The position numbers were made by a program, and so were the translations under genes. Of a stretch of DNA of 64,000 nucleotides, positions 27,134-35,420 are shown one piece after another. Numbering within the stretch: position 1 is the stretch's first letter; each line of letters begins with the position of its first letter. This DNA is from CANDYO01 sp049653745 (GTDB lineage: Bacteria > Pseudomonadota > Alphaproteobacteria > Rickettsiales > CANDYO01), in assembly GCA_049653745.1 (NCBI GenBank), contig JBASGW010000059.1, positions 28,248 through 92,247 on the forward strand. The letters are read 5' to 3'. Under the pieces are notes generated by a model. That model searched no databases. It saw only the letters and a program-made list of their open reading frames with translations, and was not told the DNA's origin.

Positions 27134-28050
27134 TAAAATGACTCCAAATTTAATCCAAGCCTTACACAAATAAAATCTAAAATACTTTCTGCTATATTTT
27201 TACCCATAACTTTCTCCATCCCAATGAATCCAGGGGCTGAATTTGCTTCACAAATCTTAAATCCATCTTTATCAAATAATAAATCTACACCCGCAATATC
27301 TAATTTTAATAGCTTTGCAGTTTCTAGAGCTAGCCATTCTATTTCTGGCGTAAGCGGATAAGTATTAACTTCTGCCCCTTTTGAAAAATTAGCCTTAAAA
27401 CTATTTTGTGAGGATCTATGCATACAACCAATTACTTTTCCTCCAACTACAAACACTCTTAAATCTTGACCTTTACTTTCTGATATAAATTCTTGGAGAA
27501 TTATATTAGCTTTATTATTATTAGTATAAATTAGTTCCATTATATCTATGAATTTATCTTCAGATTCACATAAATATATACCCTGACCCTGGGTTCCAGA
27601 TACATTCTTAATTACTAAAGGAAATCCTATCTCTCTTTTTACAACATTAATATTTACAGGAAATTTAGCTAACATTGTATTAGGGGTGGCTAACTTGCTA
27701 TTAGCTAGGCGTTGATGCATGTATAATTTATCTTTTACTGAATATATTGAGTCTGCATTATTACATATATAAATTCCCATATATTCTAATTGTCTTAGTA
27801 TAGAAAATGCATAGAAAGTTGTGTGAGATCCCATTCTAGGTATAACAAAATCAGGCAAAGGAATAGGTTCATCATCCACTAATATAGATGTGTTACTTTT
27901 ATTTGTAACAATTAATTCAAATTGCTCTGGAGCAATTACTTTTAATTTTATATTTCTAGATTTAGCAGCTTCTAGTAATCTTAAAACGCTATAATCCTCT
28001 TGCGTTAATAATTCCTCCCTTCTGGGAAATAATATTATACCTGTAATCAC
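27133..28050 (-). CDS. RimK family ATP-grasp ligase
   Basis: 305 residues of the RimK / alpha-L-glutamate ligase family: a pre-ATP-grasp part with PLPDFVIPRMGSHTTFYAF and VKDKLYMHQRLA, then the ATP-grasp core. The core has FPLVIKNVSGTQGQGIYL (Lys and glycine loop), LQEFISESKGQDLRVFVVGG, and AGVDLLFDKDGFKICEANSA with the metal-binding E and N. RimK enzymes add glutamates to S6 or to small acceptors such as F420 or pterins. The substrate here is unknown. It is coupled by TAATG to a class II glutamine amidotransferase, a pairing I do not recognise from a named pathway. Confidence 0.9.
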   Translation of the reverse strand: MITGIILFPRREELLTQEDYSVLRLLEAAKSRNIKLKVIAPEQFELIVTNKSNTSILVDDEPIPLPDFVIPRMGSHTTFYAFSILRQLEYMGIYICNNADSIYSVKDKLYMHQRLANSKLATPNTMLAKFPVNINVVKREIGFPLVIKNVSGTQGQGIYLCESEDKFIDIMELIYTNNNKANIILQEFISESKGQDLRVFVVGGKVIGCMHRSSQNSFKANFSKGAEVNTYPLTPEIEWLALETAKLLKLDIAGVDLLFDKDGFKICEANSAPGFIGMEKVMGKNIAESILDFICVRLGLNLESF

Positions 28051-28293
28051 AAAACACTCACTATAAGAAAATGAAAAACTAAATAACCATAAAAAAATTG
28101 AATAAACATAGGTCTATTTCAAATATTGAAAATATATAAAAGTCATTGATTTGTATAATAATATCTATGCTATATCAAAAAATATTTTTTATAGATATAA
28201 AACTCATGAAATATAGAACTTGTATTTTAAGTGAATAGGGGTGGAAGTAACTGTAGAATTTCTTAATAGCAATCTGTTTTTTCATATAAAAAA

Positions 28294-28857
28294 TTAAAGA
28301 GCCCTTTCATTTTTAGATTTGCTTCCAACGCCATAGTGATTAAGCACTTTATTTGTTTCACTTTTACTTAAACGTTCTTCAATGCCTAAGAATTTTCTTC
28401 TCATTTGATCAATAGAATTTCTATTTTCGATTATATGTTTATGAATTTCTTCTCCATTTTTTAGTGTTTTTAGATCTGATAAAGTTATATGATTTTTATT
28501 AGTCTCTCTTGTTTTCAAAGTTTCTACTAAATTTTGCGCTGCCTTTTGATGTTCAGCTTCTTGTTGTTCTTTTTTATTTTGCATTGATAAAATTTTTTCA
28601 ACATCAGATTTAACACGTTTTGCTAATTCTTCAGCATAATGTTTTTCAAGGTTATTAAGTTTTTCTTTATAGTCTGTTTTTTCTTTTTCAGAAAGATTTC
28701 CTAGGAATTCTGAATTATTACCCTCTCTCATAACTAGTAATTCATCTGAAGGGTAAAGTTTGTCGCTTAATTTTCTTTTATTCTGAGATTCAACCATAAT
28801 TTCCCAGGCTAGAAGATCTTGAGCCATTTTTTCTTCTTGTTCTTTATTTTTAGACAT
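28294..28857 (-). CDS. Hypothetical coiled-coil protein
   Basis: 187 residues, not recognised: highly charged, rich in E, K, N and Q, with long helical heptad-like stretches around 45-115, and no signal or membrane segment. An ATG exists at 28869, but the one at 28857 (MSKNKEQEEKMAQ) has GAGAG 6-10 bases upstream while the earlier one has no Shine-Dalgarno, so I start there. It stands alone, followed by a 243-bp AT-rich spacer in which I see nothing definite, and its start faces the riboflavin leader. Probably lineage-specific. Confidence 0.6.
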   Translation of the reverse strand: MSKNKEQEEKMAQDLLAWEIMVESQNKRKLSDKLYPSDELLVMREGNNSEFLGNLSEKEKTDYKEKLNNLEKHYAEELAKRVKSDVEKILSMQNKKEQQEAEHQKAAQNLVETLKTRETNKNHITLSDLKTLKNGEEIHKHIIENRNSIDQMRRKFLGIEERLSKSETNKVLNHYGVGSKSKNERAL

Positions 28858-28984
28858 ATTTTCTCTCATTTTTTAAGTTTTAAGTTTATTATATATATAT
28901 TCAACCTTTAATAAATATCTCTTTTATTATTATTAATTGACGCAATTTTATAGTTATGTTATTGATCTGGTTATATATATTTTT

Positions 28985-29128
28985 TCAGGGGTGGGTGAAA
29001 TTCCCCATCGGCGGTATAAACATAGTTAATTGTTTGAGCCCGCGAGCGCTTATTTTTAAATATAAAAGTAAGGTCAGCAGATCTGGTTAAAATCCAGAGC
29101 CGACGGTTATAGTCCGGATGAAAGAAAA
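28985..29128 (+). ncRNA. FMN riboswitch (RFN element)
   Basis: The RFN consensus is present in order: AGGGGTGGGTGAAATTCCCC, ATCGGCGGTA, AGCCCGCGAGCG, GGTCAGCAGATCTGG, then CCAGAGCCGACGGTTATAGT and CCGGATGAAAGAA. The variable P3 hairpin region lies between GAGCG and GGTCAG. FMN binding is expected to shut down the downstream ribDEBAH operon. There is no U-tract terminator between the element and ribD, so control is probably at translation initiation. Confidence 0.96.
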
Positions 29129-29203
29129 AAATTAAAATTGCTACATGCTAGCCGTTGTGGTTTATGCGTGGGGTAAATTTTATCTTTTTCCTCTGTTGTG
29201 GGC

Positions 29204-29219
29204 TTAACAAGCGAGTTAA
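29204..29219 (+). promoter_or_regulatory. Hairpin covering the ribD ribosome binding site
   Basis: TTAAC (29204-29208) and GTTAA (29215-29219) form a 5-bp hairpin whose loop and closing stem contain the purine stretch AAGCGAG, the only Shine-Dalgarno-like sequence before the ATG at 29222. It could be part of the riboswitch expression platform. Weak stem, so this is inference. Confidence 0.4.
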
Positions 29220-29221
29220 TT

Positions 29222-30295
29222 ATGCAACCAGAGAACCTAGAATTAAATCAAATTATTAAAAGCCCAATGAATCTTGCCCTACAATTAGCAGAGCTTGGAA
29301 AGAATACTGTCTCACCTAATCCTATGGTTGGTGCTGTTCTTGTGCAAAATGACAGACTGGTTGGTTATGGTTATCATCTTTATAAAGGTGATGATCATGC
29401 TGAAATAAAAGCAATCAGAATGGCTGGTTTATCTGCTAAAAATTCTAAGTTATACCTAAATCTTGAGCCATGCTGTCATCATGGCCTTACAGCTCCTTGC
29501 GTTGATCAAATTATTAAAGCTGGTATAATTGAGGTGCATTTTTCTTCTCTAGATCCAAATCCAATAGTTTATGGCAAATCTACTCAGGCTCTAAAACAAG
29601 CAGGTATTAAAGTTTTTATAGGTCAATTAAAGGAAGCAGCAGAGCAGCTAAATGAAATTTTTTATCATTACATGAAATATAAGAAACCATTTGTGATTGC
29701 AAAATGGGCTATGACCATGGATGGAAAAATAGCTACAGCTAACGATTCTCAATGGATCACAAGTGAAAAATCAAGAGAACATGTGCATACCCTAAGAAAT
29801 TCTGTGGATGCTATTTTAATAGGGTCTCGCACCGCAATTCAAGATAATCCAATCCTTAATGTTCGTATAGATAATTTAGTAAAAATAAGGCAGCCACTCA
29901 AGTTTATTATTGGAAGTGATTTGCATGCATTACCGAAGGATTTAAATATATTCAAAATCAATCCTGAAAAAACTCATCTTATTAATTCTGATGATAATTT
30001 TGATCTAAACGCATTGCTAATTAAGATGGCAGATATTGGAGTGACAAGTTTATTAATTGAAGGAGGGGGATATACTTTATCAAAATTTTTACAGGCTAAT
30101 TTAATAGATAAATTTTATTGTTATATAGCACCAAAATTTATTGGAGGAGAAAAGTCAATTTCTCCATTTAGTCAAGATATAGGAGTGAATTTTATTAAAG
30201 ATGCAAAAAAAGCTGAAGTTAAAAAAATAGAGCTCATTGGCGAAGATATTTTAATTCAAGGAAATTTTAGGAGAAAAAAATGTTTACCGGAATAG
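29222..30295 (+). CDS. ribD: Bifunctional diaminohydroxyphosphoribosylaminopyrimidine deaminase/reductase
   Basis: RibD carries out the deaminase and reductase steps of riboflavin synthesis. The deaminase domain has SPNPMVGAVLV, zinc motif HAE (59-61) and LEPCCHHGLTAPC (C84, C93). The reductase domain follows from about residue 155 (VIAKWAMTMDGKIATANDSQWIT, LLIEGGGYTLSKFLQ, FIGGE). The frame reaches a GTG at 29198; I prefer ATG 29222 because GCGAG lies 6 bases before it and this N-terminus has the usual length. First gene after the FMN riboswitch; its end overlaps ribE by 16 bases. Confidence 0.95.
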   Translation: MQPENLELNQIIKSPMNLALQLAELGKNTVSPNPMVGAVLVQNDRLVGYGYHLYKGDDHAEIKAIRMAGLSAKNSKLYLNLEPCCHHGLTAPCVDQIIKAGIIEVHFSSLDPNPIVYGKSTQALKQAGIKVFIGQLKEAAEQLNEIFYHYMKYKKPFVIAKWAMTMDGKIATANDSQWITSEKSREHVHTLRNSVDAILIGSRTAIQDNPILNVRIDNLVKIRQPLKFIIGSDLHALPKDLNIFKINPEKTHLINSDDNFDLNALLIKMADIGVTSLLIEGGGYTLSKFLQANLIDKFYCYIAPKFIGGEKSISPFSQDIGVNFIKDAKKAEVKKIELIGEDILIQGNFRRKKCLPE

Positions 30296-30864
30296 TAGAG
30301 TTTTTAGGTGAAGTTAAGGAAATTAAAATAAAGGAGTTTGATCGAGATTTTATAATTTTTCATCAAGAAGATATCAAACTTAAAATAGGAGACAGCATTG
30401 CAGTAAACGGAGTTTGTCTTACGGTAAGAGAGTTATGCGACAATAAATTTACAGTATCAGCTGGATATGAAACACTTAAATTAACTAACTTAAGTAAAAT
30501 TGAGTTAAATGACCAAGTAAATCTAGAATGCTCTTTATCCCTTGAGAAACCTCTTGGAGGGCATTTAGTTCAAGGGCATATCGCTAATACAAGTAATATT
30601 ATTAGCAAAACTAATGCTGGTGAATCAATATATTTTAAATTCTCAAAACCTTTAGAGCTTAAAAATTATATAGTTAAAAAGGGCTATATTGCTATAGATG
30701 GAATGAGTCTAACAATTTGTGATGAGGGGAAAGATTGGTTTGAAATAATGCTTATTCCACATACTTTAAGTGTAACAATAGCTAAGAATTATAAGGTAGG
30801 AAGTTTAGTAAATATTGAAGTAGATATATTTGCTCGTTACATGGAGAAGTTATATGAAAAATAA
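30280..30864 (+). CDS. ribE: Riboflavin synthase alpha subunit
   Basis: Dismutates two 6,7-dimethyl-8-ribityllumazine molecules to riboflavin. 194 residues with the canonical MFTGIVE start and two homologous lumazine-binding barrels: first half GDSIAVNGVCLTV, second half GYIAIDGMSLTICDEG, with the linker LGGHLVQGHI. AGGAG lies 9 bases upstream inside ribD. It overlaps ribD by 16 bases and ribB by 11, so translation is coupled. Confidence 0.96.
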   Translation: MFTGIVEFLGEVKEIKIKEFDRDFIIFHQEDIKLKIGDSIAVNGVCLTVRELCDNKFTVSAGYETLKLTNLSKIELNDQVNLECSLSLEKPLGGHLVQGHIANTSNIISKTNAGESIYFKFSKPLELKNYIVKKGYIAIDGMSLTICDEGKDWFEIMLIPHTLSVTIAKNYKVGSLVNIEVDIFARYMEKLYEK

Positions 30865-31456
30865 TATTCTTAAAGCCATTGAAGATTTAAAAGATGGAAA
30901 AATGATTATTGTAACTGATGACGTAAACCGAGAAAATGAGGGTGATATTATAGTACTTGCAGAGAAAGTTACTGAAGAAACAATATCATTTATAATCAAA
31001 AAGGCATCTGGACTAATTTGTTTAGCAATTGACAGTGAGCTAGCTAAAAAATTAGATCTTAAATTAATGGTAGAAAATAATCAAGAATCTATGAGAACAG
31101 CTTTTACAGTTAGTATTGATTCAAGACATGGAATTACAACTGGAATATCTGCTTTTGATAGGGCGAAAACAATACTAGATGCAGTAAGCGTTAATGCAAA
31201 AGCAACTGACTTAGTTAGACCTGGGCATATTTTTCCGTTAATTGCTAAAGATGGAGGACTTTTTGAGAGAAGAGGGCATACCGAAGCAAGCGTTGAGTTA
31301 GCTAAACTCTCAGGTTTTAAAGCTGCTGCAGTTATTTGTGAAATCATAGGTGATGATGGAAAAATGCTAAGAGGAAAAGAATTAAAAGAATTTGCAGCTC
31401 TCTATAAGTTAACATTAGTAAGTATCGATTCAATAGTAGATTTTTTAAAAGGATAA
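30854..31456 (+). CDS. ribB: 3,4-Dihydroxy-2-butanone 4-phosphate synthase
   Basis: Converts ribulose 5-phosphate to the four-carbon unit of riboflavin. 200 residues starting MKNNILKAIEDLKDG at 30854, with GGAG 7 bases before. The upstream open frame from 30830 lies inside ribE and is rejected. Active-site motifs are TDDVNRENEGDII, SRHGITTGISAFDRA, RPGHIFPL and RRGHTEASVELA. It is a single-domain RibB; the GTP cyclohydrolase II partner is the separate next gene, unlike the RibBA fusion common in other bacteria. Confidence 0.96.
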   Translation: MKNNILKAIEDLKDGKMIIVTDDVNRENEGDIIVLAEKVTEETISFIIKKASGLICLAIDSELAKKLDLKLMVENNQESMRTAFTVSIDSRHGITTGISAFDRAKTILDAVSVNAKATDLVRPGHIFPLIAKDGGLFERRGHTEASVELAKLSGFKAAAVICEIIGDDGKMLRGKELKEFAALYKLTLVSIDSIVDFLKG

Positions 31457-31459
31457 AGT

Positions 31460-32041
31460 ATGTTTTCAGACATAATTAATTTAGCTACTGATTTTGGAAT
31501 ATTTAAATGTTTTGTAGTTAAGGAAGGATATAAAGAACATTTAGTTCTTTTTAAAGGAAATATTGAAGGTGAAGAATGCTTTGTTAGAGTTCATTCAGAA
31601 TGTATTACTGGTGATTTATTTAGATCAAAAAGATGCGATTGCGGATATCAATTACAATATTCACTAAATCTTATTTCTAATAAAGGAGGAGTATTAATAT
31701 ACTTGCGTCAAGAGGGAAGAGATATAGGGTTATTTAATAAAATAAAAGCTTATAAAATGCAAGATAATGGATTTGATACTGTTGAAGCAAATATTAATCT
31801 TGGATTGCCTATTGATGCACGACATTATGATATTGCAATAAAAATTTTAGAGAAGCTTAACCCCTCTAAAATTAAGCTTTTTACTAATAATCCAGAAAAA
31901 ATTAAGGCATTATATTCTTCTCTTAAGAAAATTTCTATTGAAAGAATAGCCATAAATTCACCATTTGAACCATTAAACGCAAATTATTTAGCTACAAAAG
32001 CTAAAAAAATGAATCATTTAATAGGAGATATCCATGACTAA
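31460..32041 (+). CDS. ribA: GTP cyclohydrolase II
   Basis: Opens the imidazole ring of GTP, the first step of riboflavin synthesis. 193 residues with the zinc cysteines C48, C59 and C61 (VHSECITGDLFRSKRCDCG), the catalytic YLRQEGRDIGLFNKI segment, and the LFTNNPEKI ending block. It begins 3 bases after ribB and overlaps ribH by 8, in the middle of the coupled rib operon. Family length is complete. Confidence 0.96.
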   Translation: MFSDIINLATDFGIFKCFVVKEGYKEHLVLFKGNIEGEECFVRVHSECITGDLFRSKRCDCGYQLQYSLNLISNKGGVLIYLRQEGRDIGLFNKIKAYKMQDNGFDTVEANINLGLPIDARHYDIAIKILEKLNPSKIKLFTNNPEKIKALYSSLKKISIERIAINSPFEPLNANYLATKAKKMNHLIGDIHD

Positions 32042-32456
32042 AATAGCAATTATAGTTAGTAAATTTAATCAAGAAATAACTAATCTTATGGAAAAAAATG
32101 CAGTTGAAAGAGCAGAGGAATTAGGAGTTTTTTCTAAGATATATAGAGTTCCAGGAGTAGTAGAAATTCCTATTATTGCAAAAAAATTAGCTTTAAAGAA
32201 TGATTTTGACGCTATAGTTGCTCTAGGAGCTGTAATACGTGGAGAAACAACTCATTATGATTATGTTTGTAATCAAGTAAGTTATGGCTGCCAAAAAATA
32301 GCGTTAACTTATGACATTCCAATAATATTTGGAATATTAACCTGCGAAACTGAACTTCAAGCATATGATAGAATAGGTGGCAAGATGGGAAATAAACCAA
32401 AAGATATGATAGATACTGCTATTGAGATGATAAATTTAATAAAGGAAATAGATTAA
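32034..32456 (+). CDS. ribH: 6,7-Dimethyl-8-ribityllumazine synthase
   Basis: Condenses the RibD/phosphatase product with the RibB product to lumazine, the substrate of RibE. 140 residues with IVSKFNQEIT, the VPGVVEIPIIAKKL motif, VALGAVIRGETTHYDYVCN and PIIFGILTCET. It is the last gene of the operon and overlaps ribA by 8 bases. With ribD, ribE, ribB and ribA it completes the pathway, apart from the phosphatase step that is usually not clustered. Confidence 0.96.
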   Translation: MTKIAIIVSKFNQEITNLMEKNAVERAEELGVFSKIYRVPGVVEIPIIAKKLALKNDFDAIVALGAVIRGETTHYDYVCNQVSYGCQKIALTYDIPIIFGILTCETELQAYDRIGGKMGNKPKDMIDTAIEMINLIKEID

Positions 32457-32637
32457 GAATGATTTTTCTTAGTAGATTTAGTGTTTTATATTCTAAGAAT
32501 TAGAGTTGCTGAGGTTAGTGCTGAAGGTTAATTCTGATGTTTATAATCAATTTTAATAAAAATCAGGGCTCACTTTATGTCACAACGAATTGTCGCATAA
32601 TAAATATTATGGAAAGTAAATGGGTTTTTATCTATAT

Positions 32638-33411
32638 TCACTTTCTTATTCCTATTCCTAAATTCATCATCTTACAAGCTGATCCAAAAGCAATAAAACT
32701 AAAAATTATCAATGAAAATAATGCTATAAATGGATTAACACTTGAGGTTTCTAATATTCCGTAGCGAAATGAATTTACAATATATAATATTGGATTAAAC
32801 ATGGATACTTTTTGCCAGAATGATGGCAATATTTCTATTGGATAAAACACTCCACCCAAATATACTAAGGGAGTTAAAATAAAAGTTGGAATCCATGAAA
32901 TATCATCAAAATTATTTGCTAACAAAGCATTAATAAATCCAAGAGTTGAAAATAACATTGAAGAAAATAAAATTACAATCACAGTAAAGCATAAATGCGC
33001 TGGATTAATTCTATCAAAAAAATAAGCTGCAGCTATAACTAAGGCTCCTACTAATAATCCTCGGAACATTCCACCACCAACATAACCGCTAATTATTAAC
33101 CAATTAGGCATAGGAGAAACTGTCATTTCATCCACGCTATGATGAAACTTTGCTTGAAAGAATGAACTAACAGTATTAGTAAAAGAGTTAATAATAACTG
33201 CATTCATAACTAAGCCAGGAATAATATATTTAAGGTAACTTAAGCCTTGAGTTAGCTCTATATTTTTTCCAACAACTTTTCCAAAAATAACAAAATAAAG
33301 AGTCATAGTTATTAATGGTGAAATTAAAGTTTGCGGCCATATTCTAAGAATTCTAATCACTTCTTTACATAAAATAGTGTAAAGGGCTATTAGCATAGAT
33401 TTTTTATTCAT
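32638..33411 (-). CDS. ABC-2 type transporter permease
   Basis: 257-residue YadH-like permease with six hydrophobic helices. Family blocks include LRIWPQTLISPLITMTLYFVIFG, the EMTVSPMPNWLIISGYVGGG coupling region, and LGGVFYPIEILPSFWQ near the C-terminus. It forms an exporter with the ATPase gene 9 bases upstream. The substrate is unknown; polysaccharide or drug export is typical of the group. A 181-bp spacer separates its end from ribH and holds only a weak inverted repeat (TTCTTAG / CTAAGAA). Confidence 0.9.
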   Translation of the reverse strand: MNKKSMLIALYTILCKEVIRILRIWPQTLISPLITMTLYFVIFGKVVGKNIELTQGLSYLKYIIPGLVMNAVIINSFTNTVSSFFQAKFHHSVDEMTVSPMPNWLIISGYVGGGMFRGLLVGALVIAAAYFFDRINPAHLCFTVIVILFSSMLFSTLGFINALLANNFDDISWIPTFILTPLVYLGGVFYPIEILPSFWQKVSMFNPILYIVNSFRYGILETSSVNPFIALFSLIIFSFIAFGSACKMMNLGIGIRK

Positions 33412-33420
33412 ATGTTTTTT

Positions 33421-34335
33421 CTATTTTCTAGCGGTTAAGTTTAAAAATAACTCTTCTAGCCTATTTCCTTGTAGATTTAAAGTTTTTACCTCTATTTTAT
33501 GTAATAAAAGCTGTTCAAACAAGTTAGAAACAGTATAAGGAGATTCAAAATTAATTTCTAAATTAGTAGAGTTTTGAAGATTTAATTCAAATCCTTTTAA
33601 ACTAGGCGAAATTTTAAGAGGAGTAGATAATTCGGCTAAGTAACTTTGCTCAGAAAAAGATGCTAAAATATTTTGCATTAAACCTTGAGTAATTATTTTG
33701 CCGTTATTAATTATGGCTACATCGTTACACAAGCGTTCAGCTTCTTCTAAGTAATGAGTGGTTAAGATTATAGTTGTGTTTTCTTCTCTATTAATAAATT
33801 GTAGAAAATCCCAAATTTGATGACGAACTTCTATATCTAGGCTTGCGGTTGGCTCGTCTAAAATTAGTACTTTTGGTTGATGCATCATAGCTCTAGCAAT
33901 CATTAACCTTCGTTTCATACCTCCAGATAATTCTCGTGCCTTTGCATCTTTTTTATGCCAAAGTCCTAATAAGCTTAAGTATTTTTCAGCTCTAATTTTA
34001 GCTATCTTACTTTCCACGCCAAAATATCCAGCTTGGTTAACTAAAATATCAAACAGGGTTTCAAAAATAAAAAAGTTAAACTCTTGTGGAACTAAACCAA
34101 CATAATTTTTAGCTTCGGATAATTGTTTGTCTATATCATAGCCAAAAATTTTAACCAAACCTGAAGTTTTTTGAACTAGTGAAGATATTATGCCAAGTGT
34201 TGTAGATTTTCCTGAACCATTGGGGCCTAATAACGCAAAGAAACTCCCCTCTTCTATCTTTAGTGATAATCCATCAAGCGCTTGAACATTGCGTGGGTAT
34301 TTTTTATATAAATTTGATATCTCAATGGCTAGCAT
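33421..34335 (-). CDS. ABC-2 type transporter ATPase
   Basis: 304-residue YadG-like ATPase: Walker A GPNGSGKST, the Q-loop LVPQEFNFF, signature ELSGGMKRRLMIARAMM, Walker B VLILDEPTASLD, and TTHYLEEAERL. A C-terminal extension of about 90 residues (TLNLQGNRLEELFLNLT) is usual in this subgroup. It pairs with the ABC-2 permease directly downstream. The adjacent glycosyltransferase genes suggest export of a glycan, but that is inference from position. Confidence 0.93.
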   Translation of the reverse strand: MLAIEISNLYKKYPRNVQALDGLSLKIEEGSFFALLGPNGSGKSTTLGIISSLVQKTSGLVKIFGYDIDKQLSEAKNYVGLVPQEFNFFIFETLFDILVNQAGYFGVESKIAKIRAEKYLSLLGLWHKKDAKARELSGGMKRRLMIARAMMHQPKVLILDEPTASLDIEVRHQIWDFLQFINREENTTIILTTHYLEEAERLCNDVAIINNGKIITQGLMQNILASFSEQSYLAELSTPLKISPSLKGFELNLQNSTNLEINFESPYTVSNLFEQLLLHKIEVKTLNLQGNRLEELFLNLTARK

Positions 34336-34373
34336 TTAAAAATTCCTTAACTAAATTAGAACAGTAACTCTTG

Positions 34374-35294
34374 CTAAGATCCTTTAAATTTTTGGCAACC
34401 AATAAGCCAAATTATAGAGCGATATTTTATACCATCTAACCAACTAAATTCAGTCTTATCGCTAAAAGTAACTGGTAGCATACTGCATGGATTTTTTCTT
34501 CTGGTTGTTATAAATGCTTCCATTCTGGCTGGGTAAGCATCATATAAATTAAATAATTCTGGATTTTTATTATACATAATGCTTAGAATAGATTGGTCAT
34601 GTCTATGGTCTTTAAAATCTTTATATTCATCTTTGCTTTCAGAATCATCCAATAATTCATGATCTTCACAATAAGAAAGCCATTCTTCAATAATTTTTCT
34701 AGATTTCGCAGTGTTTCTTAGTAGAATTAAACTTGCATCTAATTGTATTTTATCTAAATAAGAATCATCTCCATTAGCCATTTTATCAATAACTAGTTTT
34801 TTTATCATTCCTCTATTCGAATGGAAGTTAGGAAAAACTGTTATATCATTGGTGTGAGCTAGCTTTAATAAGTTGTAGATGCCATCTCTAAAAACTCCTG
34901 AACTATCTGCATATAATAAGACATCATTTTCAGGCATCATTTTTAATGTTTTAAGAATAAAATAAGGCTTCCACAACCAATAGCCTCCTCCCCTATTCTT
35001 AGTGAGGATTTTTTTATGTTTAGAATAAAATTCTGGATCAATATTATGTGGCTGATAAGGCATTATCACATCAAATACTTGATAAATAGAGGCAGACATC
35101 ATCAAATTATTTTGATTTTGAATGTAAATACCTTCGTTAGCATATGAAATAAGCCATGTTTTTTGAGCACTGTAAGTTTTTTGGTGATCTTTTATGGGAT
35201 ACATTGAAATATCTTTATTATAGTAAAAACTTTTCATTATTATGATACATATAACTAAAAAAGCCGCTAATGACATCCAATGTTTTTTTCTCAT
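34374..35294 (-). CDS. Membrane-anchored glycosyltransferase-like protein
   Basis: 306 residues with an N-terminal anchor (about 7-24) and a domain resembling nucleotide-sugar glycosyltransferases. The landmark is GGGYWLWKPYFILKTL followed by NDVLLYADSSG, where the D in YADSS may coordinate metal as in DxD-type enzymes, then LDASLILLRNT and HRHDQSIL. This GYWLWKP pattern is familiar from capsule or surface-sugar transferases. It lies next to an ABC-2 exporter on the same strand and divergent from a second glycosyltransferase. Donor and acceptor are unknown. Confidence 0.7.
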   Translation of the reverse strand: MRKKHWMSLAAFLVICIIIMKSFYYNKDISMYPIKDHQKTYSAQKTWLISYANEGIYIQNQNNLMMSASIYQVFDVIMPYQPHNIDPEFYSKHKKILTKNRGGGYWLWKPYFILKTLKMMPENDVLLYADSSGVFRDGIYNLLKLAHTNDITVFPNFHSNRGMIKKLVIDKMANGDDSYLDKIQLDASLILLRNTAKSRKIIEEWLSYCEDHELLDDSESKDEYKDFKDHRHDQSILSIMYNKNPELFNLYDAYPARMEAFITTRRKNPCSMLPVTFSDKTEFSWLDGIKYRSIIWLIGCQKFKGS

Positions 35295-35420
35295 AATTTA
35301 TCCGACAGTATTTTACTTATATTAACAAACATGCTAAACTAAAAATTCAGTATAGTTAAATTTATCCTAATTTCCATGGGTTAAATACTACTAAATAAAA
35401 ATTAAAAAGTCATCTTAAAT

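Noticed and set aside
27134..27169. N-terminal extension of the class II amidotransferase
   Set aside because: The nucleophile must be Cys 2 after Met; only the ATG at 27133 gives that, and it overlaps the ligase stop as TAATG.
29198..29221. GTG start for ribD at 29198
   Set aside because: No Shine-Dalgarno before it; ATG 29222 has GCGAG 6 bases upstream and gives the usual N-terminus.
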